Assembly: GCA_031376425.1 (NCBI GenBank)
Contig: JANMDR010000054.1
Coordinates: 1 to 8,499 of the forward strand
Direction: 5' to 3'
Length of the DNA stretch: 8,499 nt
Source: JANMDR01 sp031376425
GTDB lineage: Bacteria; Pseudomonadota; Gammaproteobacteria; Burkholderiales; Usitatibacteraceae
Part shown: positions 1 through 5,527 of the stretch, one piece after another
Position numbering within the stretch: position 1 is the stretch's first letter
Layout: each line of letters starts with the position of its first letter
The notes under the pieces: generated by a model
Seen by the model: the letters and a program-made list of their open reading frames with translations, nothing else
Told to the model about the DNA's origin: nothing
Databases searched by the model: none
Program-made: the position numbers and the translations under genes

Positions 1-130
1 TATATGCGGTTAATTTTTGCGAATAAAATGCTTATGTTTCGTAAAAATAATGAACACATATGCCTTAGTTATTTAATTAGTATGTGAATTTGCCAAGGCC
101 TAGACGAATTTTAAGTTTCATATCGCAATC

Positions 131-136
131 AAAGGA
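131..136 (+). promoter_or_regulatory. Ribosome binding site of the VOC gene
   Basis: AAAGGA lies six bases before the ATG at 143 and supports that start. I see no convincing -35/-10 pair in the AT-rich 142 bases upstream. Confidence 0.6.
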
Positions 137-142
137 AATACC

Positions 143-547
143 ATGCGCTCTCAACCCCTTATCGCCGTGAACGATGTGCAAGCTAGCAGTATCTGGTACC
201 AGCGTGTGCTTGGCTTTGTAAGTGGGCATGGTGGTAATGAATATGAGCAGTTGATGTTCGACGGTCAGATGGTTTTGCAGCTTCACCATTGGGATGCGCA
301 TGACCGTCCTTACATTGGCAATCCAGTGCTAAAACCCTACGGGAATGGGGTGGTATTGTGGTTCTTAGCCACGGATGTGGAGCTTGGTTTCAACCGTGCC
401 AAAGCTGCAGGTGCGGAAATTTTAGAAGCTATTAAAGTAAACGCTAACGCGAATCATCTTGAATTTTGGCTGCGAGATCCGAACGGCTATGTAATTGTCG
501 TTGCAGGTGCCTATGGCGAATTGGGCAAATTTCTTAAAAACACGTAG
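143..547 (+). CDS. VOC-superfamily (glyoxalase/bleomycin-resistance fold) protein
   Basis: A 134-residue protein of vicinal-oxygen-chelate type. The N-terminal half (residues about 5-50) starts with PLIAVNDVQASSIWYQRVLG, the usual strand-helix opening of a VOC module. The C-terminal half ends with LEFWLRDPNGYVIVV (106-120), the family's D-P-(N/D)-G-(Y/N) signature. Possible metal ligands are His48/His49 and Glu107, but the usual first-strand His/Gln ligand is not evident, so metal dependence is uncertain. There is no signal peptide, so it is probably cytosolic. The substrate cannot be told: the family includes glyoxalases, dioxygenases and drug-binding resistance proteins. The ATG is supported by AAAGGA at 131-136. 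The TAG stop is followed at once by an in-frame TAA. The gene stands alone, with 201 bases before the next gene. The family is fairly sure; the function is unknown. Confidence 0.85.
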   Translation: MRSQPLIAVNDVQASSIWYQRVLGFVSGHGGNEYEQLMFDGQMVLQLHHWDAHDRPYIGNPVLKPYGNGVVLWFLATDVELGFNRAKAAGAEILEAIKVNANANHLEFWLRDPNGYVIVVAGAYGELGKFLKNT

Positions 548-748
548 TAATGCGTTTTGCAGTGTTTGTGCAACTCTTATATGCAATGCATACCGATGTC
601 TGGCAAAAAAGCCGCGTGTGCTGCCAACGGCATGTGATGCGCAAATACTTTGTTAGGTAATTGGCTCGCGAATACCGATAAGATAGCATTGTCAAAAAAT
701 GCATTCCCCCGGTGCTTACCCAACCTTATAAAGATAAACTAGCCTTCA
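548..748 (+). other. 201-base gap; possible 36-codon ORF 550-660
   Basis: This gap between the VOC gene and the exported-protein gene holds no recognised gene, tRNA or terminator. An ATG at 550, two bases after the VOC stop codon, opens a 36-codon frame (MRFAVFVQLL... to TAA at 658-660) with a protein-like composition. It has no Shine-Dalgarno sequence and resembles nothing I know. A second frame is open from about 637 to 735 without a start codon. These could be chance frames or traces of a decayed gene. GTTAGGT at 652-658 resembles half of an integron recombination core, but no partner half was found. Confidence 0.25.
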
Positions 749-1102
749 ATGAAAATCATAATCCTTGCTATGGTCTTACTGGTGACCGCGCCTAACGCGC
801 TAGCCGGTTCGGTATCAACACTCAACACGCCAAACTTCAACATCACTATTACGACCAATTGCAAAGAGGGTGAGGTGGCATGCAATGACGTCAGCTATAA
901 AGGTATCTCAAAAAAAACAAGTAAAGCCATTACGCTAAAAGGTAAAACGCTTCATACCCTTTGCAAGGACGGTTCACCATGTCGCTTCTTGGGCTACGAA
1001 TTTGTAGCTGGCATCACCACCTATCGGGTGCTGGAAGATGGCTCGCTCACGGTGACGCAGAACGGACGGTCGTTGATACAGGAACGTGGCGAATGGCGGT
1101 AG
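749..1102 (+). CDS. Small exported four-cysteine protein of unknown function
   Basis: A 117-residue protein with a clear Sec signal peptide: Lys2, a hydrophobic core at 3-14, and a signal peptidase I site ALA|G after residue 19. There is no lipobox cysteine at the cleavage site, so a soluble periplasmic or secreted protein of about 98 residues is expected. The mature part has exactly four cysteines (38, 45, 72, 78) in two close pairs, CX6C and CX5C, consistent with two disulfides formed in the periplasm. The second half (about 80-112) alternates like a beta sheet, for example YRVLEDGSLTVTQNG. I do not recognise the family. The ATG has no good Shine-Dalgarno, but the signal peptide begins right there, so the start is credible. 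The stop is a run of three in-frame stops (TAG TAG TAA). The alpha/beta hydrolase begins 60 bases downstream on the same strand and could be co-transcribed. Confidence 0.75.
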   Translation: MKIIILAMVLLVTAPNALAGSVSTLNTPNFNITITTNCKEGEVACNDVSYKGISKKTSKAITLKGKTLHTLCKDGSPCRFLGYEFVAGITTYRVLEDGSLTVTQNGRSLIQERGEWR

Positions 1103-1162
1103 TAGTAAATTCCGCTATCAGCTAGGTTTGAAGCTGGTTTCGATTATGCTGTTAGGATCTAA

Positions 1163-2038
1163 ATGAACATTTTGATCAACGGAGTAAGGCTGTACTTTGA
1201 TGTAGAGGGTGCAGGGTTGCGCATAAACAGCAGTGCGGCACAGGTGATGCAAAACGTGCCAACGCTGCTCCTGCTTCACGGCGGCCCGGGTGTCGATCAC
1301 ACTATTTACAAACCTGCTTTCTCTGCATGCGCTGAATTTGCGCAAGTTATCTACCTTGATCACCGTGGCAATGGCCGTAGCGAATCGGGGACGCGTGAAA
1401 GCTGGACACTAGCGCAATGGGCGGATGACGTAAAAGCATTTTGTGATGCGCTTGGCATCGAGAAGCCCGTCGTTTACGGTGCTTCATTTGGTGGCATGGT
1501 AGCAATGGCTTATGCCATTGCATATCCCGCGCATCCGTCTAAGCTAGTGTTGGTAAGCACGTCTGCTCAGGCCAATGCGCATGTACACGCCAAAGTGGCA
1601 ATGTTTAGGCGCTTGGGCGGTGACGTAGCTGGTGAGCTTGCACATCGACGTTTTATCGAAGGCGACACAAGTGATGAAGTACTTTCGGCGTGGTTAAAGA
1701 TAGCCGTACCTCTTTACACACGTGTCCCCGCCGACCCCTTTGCAATGGGGCGCATAAAATTAAACCGCGACGCAACCAGCTGGTTTAATCGCGTGGGCGG
1801 CGAAGGCCGCAGTTTCGATATATTGAGCCAGCTCGCCGGTATTCGTTGTCCCACGCTAGTGATGGGTGGTATAGATGACCCCATGCTGCCTATTGAGTGT
1901 CAACGCGACATTGCTGCGGCAATTGCACCTAATTTGGTGACGTATAAAGAATTTGAGCAGTGCAGGCATGGGGTAATGCCTGATGTGCCAGAGCTTGCAA
2001 TTGCGACAATATCTGATTTTGTTGGGTTGATTGGGTAG
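1163..2038 (+). CDS. Alpha/beta hydrolase, proline iminopeptidase-like (S33)
   Basis: A 291-residue alpha/beta-hydrolase with the complete catalytic set. HGGPG at 39-43 is the oxyanion-hole motif typical of proline iminopeptidases and relatives. DHRGNGRS is at 66-73. The nucleophile elbow GASFGG is at 106-111 with Ser108. The acid is Asp238 or Asp239 in GGIDDP, and the base is probably His269 in CRHGVMPD. Residues about 139-215 form the variable cap that sets substrate choice. There is no signal peptide, so it is cytosolic. It may cleave N-terminal proline or hydrolyse small esters, amides or lactones; sequence alone does not decide between peptidase and esterase. The start is ATG after AGGA at 1154-1157. 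It lies 60 bases downstream of the exported-protein gene. Family sure; substrate unknown. Confidence 0.9.
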   Translation: MNILINGVRLYFDVEGAGLRINSSAAQVMQNVPTLLLLHGGPGVDHTIYKPAFSACAEFAQVIYLDHRGNGRSESGTRESWTLAQWADDVKAFCDALGIEKPVVYGASFGGMVAMAYAIAYPAHPSKLVLVSTSAQANAHVHAKVAMFRRLGGDVAGELAHRRFIEGDTSDEVLSAWLKIAVPLYTRVPADPFAMGRIKLNRDATSWFNRVGGEGRSFDILSQLAGIRCPTLVMGGIDDPMLPIECQRDIAAAIAPNLVTYKEFEQCRHGVMPDVPELAIATISDFVGLIG

Positions 2039-2064
2039 TTGGTCTAAACAATCAGAGACCTAAG

Positions 2065-2082
2065 TTTAATGTTTAATATAAG
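2065..2082 (+). promoter_or_regulatory. Possible -10 region upstream of the PD-(D/E)XK gene
   Basis: An AT-rich stretch contains TATAAG at 2077-2082, five of six matches to the sigma70 -10 box, about 70 bases before the ATG at 2152. No good -35 box lies at the right distance, so the promoter is only suggested. Confidence 0.25.
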
Positions 2083-2102
2083 TTTGGTTCTGCGTTTATT
2101 TG

Positions 2103-2119
2103 GTGCCATTCATTGGCAC
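2103..2119 (+). promoter_or_regulatory. Perfect inverted repeat in the leader of the PD-(D/E)XK gene
   Basis: GTGCCA-TTCAT-TGGCAC is a perfect 6-base inverted repeat with a 5-base loop, 32 bases before the ATG at 2152 and just downstream of a possible -10 box. It is not followed by a T run, so it is not an intrinsic terminator. It could be a dimeric repressor operator or a leader hairpin. The role is inferred from position only. Confidence 0.4.
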
Positions 2120-2138
2120 ACATTTAACCGCGACAATT

Positions 2139-2143
2139 GGAGG
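2139..2143 (+). promoter_or_regulatory. Strong ribosome binding site fixing the start at 2152
   Basis: GGAGG sits eight bases before the ATG at 2152. The in-frame TTG at 2137 overlaps this site and would place the Shine-Dalgarno inside the gene, so the ATG is the better start. Confidence 0.8.
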
Positions 2144-2151
2144 ATCTATAT

Positions 2152-2583
2152 ATGCGCGTGAACGGACATCTAACAGGGATGCGTGGTGTTTACTTGGTTG
2201 CTGCTGAATTGTCGCGATTAGGATTTATTGCATCGCCAACTTCACGCAGTGCAATGGGTGCCGATATTTTAGCGACTGATCAAAAATGCCAAAAGGCGTA
2301 CTCTGTTCAAGTTAAAACGAACGCCAAATCGGCTTCATTTTGGTTGGTCGGGGCTAAAGCTCGGGAAATTTGTTCGGAAACACATATCTACGTGCTCGTA
2401 AATATTTGCAAAAAAAAAGAGATCGAAGTAATTGAGTACTACATTGTTCCGAGTGCAGTGGTTGCCGATAAAATGATTTCTGCCATAAGCAGAACTGAAG
2501 CCAAATCGGAGTGGCATCAGGTTAATAAGATTGATGTTGCGCATTTCATGGGCGATTGGTCGGTCTTCGGAAGCGTAGTTTAA
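2152..2583 (+). CDS. PD-(D/E)XK nuclease-like stand-alone protein
   Basis: A 143-residue protein. The N-terminal half fits the restriction-endonuclease-like core: a helix with Glu19 (YLVAAELSRLGF), then Asp38 in GADIL, then the Gln-Val-Lys triad QVK at 53-55. This gives the order E...D...QxK seen in many PD-(D/E)XK families and in archaeal-resolvase or intron-endonuclease relatives. The conserved-looking block GMRGVYLVAAELSRLGF followed by SPTSRSAMGAD resembles short hypothetical proteins found across bacteria. The C-terminal part (about 75-110) is strand-rich and may complete the fold. It has no signal peptide or membrane segment. A DNA-binding or nuclease role is inferred from fold motifs only; there is no neighbouring methyltransferase or phage gene to explain it. 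It stands alone, with its own leader palindrome and a strong ribosome site. Confidence 0.65.
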   Translation: MRVNGHLTGMRGVYLVAAELSRLGFIASPTSRSAMGADILATDQKCQKAYSVQVKTNAKSASFWLVGAKAREICSETHIYVLVNICKKKEIEVIEYYIVPSAVVADKMISAISRTEAKSEWHQVNKIDVAHFMGDWSVFGSVV

Positions 2584-2648
2584 GCTAAAGTATTTTAATC
2601 ACTAGACTCTTCGACTTGCCCAACGGTCATAATTCTGCAGTTAAGTTA

Positions 2649-2683
2649 CCTTGTAAACGCCCTATGTACTGACGTCTACAAGG
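2649..2683 (+). repeat. Hairpin-forming inverted repeat, CCTTGTA/TACAAGG
   Basis: CCTTGTA (2649-2655) pairs with TACAAGG (2677-2683). After one mismatch, ACG (2657-2659) pairs with CGT (2673-2675), leaving a 13-base loop. No T run follows, so a standard terminator is unlikely. The right arm overlaps AAGGAG (2680-2685), a good Shine-Dalgarno with no usable start codon after it (ATC at 2691). It could be a leftover of a rearranged leader, an operator, or an RNA structure upstream of the broken antitoxin gene. Confidence 0.45.
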
Positions 2684-2749
2684 AGTTCATATCGGAAAAA
2701 CTAATTGGCGTGTCATCACGGTTTTAGGAGATTTTCGAGGAGACTTAGA

Positions 2750-2968
2750 ATGAAAGTATTCACTTTTTCGCAAGCACAGCAGCAGTTTTCTGCGGTGCCT
2801 GATCTGGCGCAAGCTGATGGCGAGGTGTGAGTTACACGACATGATGGTCGAGTATTTGCTATCGCGCCTGTGCAAAGAAAAAAATCTCCGCTGTCTATAA
2901 AAGGTGTTGATTTGGGGCTTTCCAAAAATGAGATTATTGGTTTCATTCATGAAAGTCGGCGTGGCTAA
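2750..2968 (+). pseudogene. Phd/YefM-type antitoxin gene with an in-frame TGA
   Basis: Read through the TGA at 2828-2830, this frame encodes 72 residues typical of prevent-host-death family antitoxins. MKVFTFSQAQQQFSAVPDLA is the DNA-binding start. DGEV-stop-VTRHDGRVFAIAP follows, then a C-terminal toxin-binding tail with SPLSIKGVDLGLSKNEI. The stop falls at codon 27, where I expect Arg in the family's EGEVR(I/V)TR pattern, so one CGA-to-TGA transition explains it. The start is supported by GAGGAG at 2737-2742. The remaining 46 codons are still in frame and well preserved, which suggests a recent mutation, a sequencing error or read-through. No toxin gene follows: the natural stop (TAA 2966-2968) overlaps the ATG at 2968 of the COQ7-like relic. 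A PIN or other toxin would be expected there in an intact module. Such antitoxins bind their toxin and repress their own promoter. Confidence 0.75.
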
Positions 2969-2973
2969 TGCTC

Positions 2974-3344
2974 ATGACCGATATTAATGCGTTCGCTGGC
3001 CGCGTTCTTAAAGTAAATCACGCTGGTGAGAACGGAGCCGTTAATATTTACACGGGGCAAATTTTTCTTGCACGGTTGACCGCACCGAGTATGGTCGCGG
3101 AATTGCGGCGACAACGGTTGCTGTAGAACGCGTTGTACTTAGTCATCTTGAGCAGCAACTAGATGTATTGGGTAGCCAAGATGACGCTGCTACGCGAGCG
3201 ATATCGGCAATAGTTAATGAGGAGCGGCAACACCATGACCAATCAGCCGAACAGGTCAATGAGAATGGTTTTTGGTTTCGGGTGTTAAGCCCCGTGGTCG
3301 CTGCATCTACCGAGGCGGTTATTTGGATAGGCATGCGGGTATAG
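2974..3344 (+). pseudogene. COQ7-family (demethoxyubiquinone hydroxylase-like) gene with internal deletion and frameshift
   Basis: Two pieces of one COQ7-family protein are joined in different frames. Piece one begins MTDINAFAGRVLKVNHAGE, the family's hallmark R-V-N-H-A-G-E opening with the first iron-ligand Glu19. It runs to VAELRR and stops at TAG 3124-3126. Piece two, from 3108 in another frame, reads ATTVAVERVVLSHLEQQL, then EERQHHDQ (the C-terminal E-x-x-H ligand pair), and ends AVIWIGMRV at TAG 3342-3344. The missing centre normally carries the other E-x-x-H ligand pair and the hydrophobic membrane-associated hairpin; from remembered family length roughly 45-55 codons are gone (inference). 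The family hydroxylates demethoxyubiquinone, or an analogue, at a di-iron centre on the inner membrane. Without the centre no activity is expected. An alternative ATG at 2968 overlaps the antitoxin stop. A functional copy or another hydroxylase probably exists elsewhere if the cell makes ubiquinone. Confidence 0.85.
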
Positions 3345-3507
3345 TTGCGGGTTAGTAATTTCTCTGGCGCAAGCGCAGTTGCTTGTAGATACCCTAAATA
3401 CAGACATCTTCAGGGTATATCGTAATCATAAGTCGCTTAATCTGCGAAGCGGATGGATCGCTGCGCTCTGCAAAACATTACGCCAGCAAATTTCCACCCT
3501 CAGTTAA
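3331..3507 (+). pseudogene. Start-less open frame, possible 3' remnant of an unknown gene
   Basis: A frame of 58 codons is open from just after TAG 3328-3330 to TAA 3505-3507. It includes protein-like stretches such as AQAQLLVDTLNTDIFRVYR and SGWIAALCKTLRQQISTL. It has no ATG or GTG; the only standard start is TTG at 3379, without a Shine-Dalgarno. It overlaps the last 14 bases of the COQ7 relic in another frame. I read it as a possible C-terminal tail of a gene whose 5' part was lost, which would fit the damaged neighbours. A chance open frame of this length is quite possible. The family is not recognised. Confidence 0.3.
3389..3418 (+). repeat. Inverted repeat ATACCCT/AGGGTAT between the COQ7 relic and fadD
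   Basis: ATACCCT (3389-3395) and AGGGTAT (3412-3418) form a perfect 7-base stem with a 16-base loop. No T run follows (next bases ATCGTAATC), so an intrinsic terminator is unlikely. It lies inside the start-less frame described at 3331-3507. The function is unknown. Confidence 0.35.
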
Positions 3508-3517
3508 TGGTATGTTA

Positions 3518-3535
3518 TTGAAACGAACGTTTAAA
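3518..3535 (+). promoter_or_regulatory. PsrA-like operator for the fatty-acid operon
   Basis: TTGAAACGAACGTTTAAA contains the perfect half-sites AAACG and CGTTT around a two-base centre, with outer TT/AA also matching. It resembles the GAAAC-N4-GTTTC type of site bound by the TetR-family fatty-acid regulator PsrA in pseudomonads; functional equivalents exist in other proteobacteria. It sits 73 bases upstream of the acyl-CoA ligase start. TAAAAT at 3532-3537, overlapping the right half-site, could serve as a -10 box, although no good -35 is visible. Long-chain acyl-CoA or fatty acid would be expected to release the repressor and induce the operon. The regulator's identity is inference; no regulator gene is in the window. 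Confidence 0.6.
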
Positions 3536-3595
3536 ATAGTGTGTTTCAGCAGCAAAAAATAGCTGCATCATGATAAAAAAGTCAAAACGCATCAC

Positions 3596-3603
3596 AGGAG
3601 AGG
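3596..3603 (+). promoter_or_regulatory. Ribosome binding site fixing the acyl-CoA ligase start at 3609
   Basis: AGGAGAGG lies five to eight bases before the ATG at 3609. The upstream in-frame ATG at 3570 would add 13 mostly basic residues, has no Shine-Dalgarno, and would put this site inside the gene. Confidence 0.75.
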
Positions 3604-3608
3604 CACTT

Positions 3609-5492
3609 ATGGCGTCAGGCCAAGAATATGCGCAGCAAAGCAGCGATGCACCGATGGTGGGAAACGCCACCCGTTATATCCATTTAGACGATAACTCAAC
3701 GATTGCGGAAGCATTTGCCAAGCGTTGTAGCGCTAGTCCCGCAGCGCCAGCGTATCGAGAATATGACGCGGCTACGAAAGAATGGCGCGGTGTTAACTGG
3801 CGGGAAATAGCAGATTTAGTCGCCCGCGCGCGCGCCGGTTTGCGTAGCGATGGACTGCAGGCGGGCGATCGTATTGCCATCATGCTAAAAAATAGTATTA
3901 ACTGGATTGTGGCGGATCAAGCGGCTTATGCACATGGTTTAGTGCCGGTGCCATTATTTGTGGATGATAGGCCCGATAGCGTAGCTTATATCGTAAATGA
4001 TGCATCGATACGCCTCATTTTTATTGAGGGTGAAGAGCACTGGAAACGCTTAAAAACAGTGGCTGATCAGCTTAGTCCCTTATGCCGTATTGTGAGCGTT
4101 AAGCCAGTTAATGACGCGTCCGAACCGCGTTTAAAAACATTGGCTGAATGGATGCCAACATCTGCTCCCACAGACGCTGAGAGCTTTGAGCGTCCGCCTA
4201 CGAAAGGTTCAGATCTAGCAACCATTGTGTACACCAGCGGTACTACAGGCAAGCCTAAAGGAGTAATGCTTTCGCATCGTAATATTCTGGCTAATGTGCA
4301 ATCGGGTTTGCGGATTTATCAAATTTATCCGGAAGATATTTTTCTGTCGTTTCTGCCGCTGTCTCACATGTTTGAGCGTACCTGCGACTATTATTTGAAC
4401 ATGGTGAGCGGCGCGTCTATTGTGTTCTCGCGCTCCATTCCCCAGTTAGCTGAGGATTTTAGAACCGTGCAGCCGACTGTCATTTTCTCTGTGCCGCGTA
4501 TTTATGAACGCTTCTTGGCGGCCATTAATGAGCAGCTTAAGAAGTCATCGCCTACCAAACAAAAAATGTTTAAATTTGCAGTAGCGACTGGCTGGGCACG
4601 ATTTGAGCACGCCAATGGGCGCGGACCGTGGAAACCCTCATTTTTACTTTGGCCACTATTAAAAAAATTGGTTGCAGAGAAACTACTAGCGAGGCTTGGC
4701 GGTAATTTGCGTTTGGCAATTTCAGGGGGGGCGGCATTGTCACCGTCGGTGGCGCAAGTATTTGTAGGGTTAGGATTAAATATTTGTCAGGGTTACGGCA
4801 TGACCGAAGCGGCACCATTGCTCACCGTGAATTTACCCGATCAAAATGATCCTCAAACAGTAGGGCCTGCAGTACCCGGTGTCGAGTTGAAACAGGGTGA
4901 AAATAATGTGTTGCTCGCACGCGGGCCAAACGTGATGATGGGTTATTGGAATAATCCTGAGGCCACGCGCGCCGTGCTCAGCGAAGATGGTTGGCTCAAT
5001 ACCGGTGATCAAGTTCATATTGATGAGCACGGGTTTGTGAAAATTACGGGACGCATTAAAGAAATTATCGTCATGGGTAATGGCGAAAAAATTCCACCTG
5101 TGGATATGGAACTCGCTATTCAGCTCGATGCGGTGTTCGAGCAAGTGCTGGTATACGGCGAGGCCAAGCCGTTTTTGGCAGCTATTGTTGTACTAAATGA
5201 TGATGAGTGGGCGCGTGTTGCTGCCGAAAATAGTTTGACCACGAACTTGCATGAGCAAAGCGGGGAAAAGAGTAAGGAAAAAGACAAGGCTGAAAAATTT
5301 TTGGTGCAGCGTATTGCCAAGCAAATCAAAGCCTTTCCTGGGTACGCGCAAGTACGTCGTATCGTTGTGTCTAAAGAAAAATGGACCATTGATAATGGCC
5401 TAATGACGCCCACTTTGAAGTTAAAACGGGCAGTGGTTTACAAGAAATACGAAGCCGCACTTGATGAGTTGTATAAAGATCATATTCTCTAG
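3609..5492 (+). CDS. fadD: Long-chain fatty acid--CoA ligase (AMP-forming)
   Basis: A 627-residue adenylate-forming enzyme of the long-chain acyl-CoA synthetase group (FAA1/FadD15-like, COG1022 type). It activates free fatty acid with ATP to acyl-AMP and then acyl-CoA, releasing AMP and pyrophosphate. Motifs counted from Met at 3609: the phosphate loop YTSGTTGKPKG at 208-218, GYGMTEAAP at 395-403, NTGD at 464-467 with the ribose-binding Asp, the hinge region GRIKEIIVMGNGEKIPP at 481-497, and the C-terminal LTPTLKLKR-like motif (MTPTLKLKR) with the likely catalytic Lys604. No signal peptide or clear membrane segment; probably cytosolic or loosely membrane-bound. Length is normal for the group. 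It is the first gene of a same-strand cluster with a thioesterase, a beta-oxidation fusion enzyme and a thiolase, and is preceded by a PsrA-like operator. The symbol is by function; strict orthology to E. coli FadD is not claimed. Confidence 0.93.
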   Translation: MASGQEYAQQSSDAPMVGNATRYIHLDDNSTIAEAFAKRCSASPAAPAYREYDAATKEWRGVNWREIADLVARARAGLRSDGLQAGDRIAIMLKNSINWIVADQAAYAHGLVPVPLFVDDRPDSVAYIVNDASIRLIFIEGEEHWKRLKTVADQLSPLCRIVSVKPVNDASEPRLKTLAEWMPTSAPTDAESFERPPTKGSDLATIVYTSGTTGKPKGVMLSHRNILANVQSGLRIYQIYPEDIFLSFLPLSHMFERTCDYYLNMVSGASIVFSRSIPQLAEDFRTVQPTVIFSVPRIYERFLAAINEQLKKSSPTKQKMFKFAVATGWARFEHANGRGPWKPSFLLWPLLKKLVAEKLLARLGGNLRLAISGGAALSPSVAQVFVGLGLNICQGYGMTEAAPLLTVNLPDQNDPQTVGPAVPGVELKQGENNVLLARGPNVMMGYWNNPEATRAVLSEDGWLNTGDQVHIDEHGFVKITGRIKEIIVMGNGEKIPPVDMELAIQLDAVFEQVLVYGEAKPFLAAIVVLNDDEWARVAAENSLTTNLHEQSGEKSKEKDKAEKFLVQRIAKQIKAFPGYAQVRRIVVSKEKWTIDNGLMTPTLKLKRAVVYKKYEAALDELYKDHIL

Positions 5493-5527
5493 TCGTGCAA
5501 TCCTTAGCGTAACCGAAACCTAAAACT

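Noticed and set aside
1..59. Minus-strand open frame running off the left edge, with ATG at 59-57.
   Set aside because: Only 19 codons, AT-rich, with a poorly spaced ribosome site and no recognisable product.
1120..1143. Imperfect 12-base tandem repeat (AGCTAGGTTTGA / AGCTGGTTTCGA) before the hydrolase gene.
   Set aside because: Only two short copies with indels; likely chance.
2039..2060. GGTCT...AGACC hairpin after the hydrolase gene as an intrinsic terminator.
   Set aside because: A 5-base stem without a T run; too weak to call.
548..2151. Integron cassette array, suggested by single small genes on one strand and GTTAGG-like motifs at 652-658 and 1151-1157.
   Set aside because: No paired RYYYAAC/GTTRRRY cores with the folded symmetry of attC sites were found in the gaps, and the gap sequences are unlike each other.
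2410..2417. Run of eight A in the nuclease-like gene as a programmed slippage site.
   Set aside because: The downstream frame continues intact to a normal end and no useful alternative frame follows.
2828..2830. TGA used as a sense codon (genetic code variant).
   Set aside because: Tryptophan is encoded by TGG in the long intact genes and none of them contains an in-frame TGA, so a single nonsense mutation is the simpler reading.
3570..3608. 13-residue N-terminal extension of the acyl-CoA ligase from ATG 3570.
   Set aside because: No Shine-Dalgarno precedes it, while a good one precedes ATG 3609 at correct spacing.
4833..5144. Minus-strand open frame of about 103 codons within the acyl-CoA ligase gene, and similar long minus-strand frames across the fad genes.
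   Set aside because: They lie wholly inside well-supported genes, show no family motifs and have no ribosome sites.
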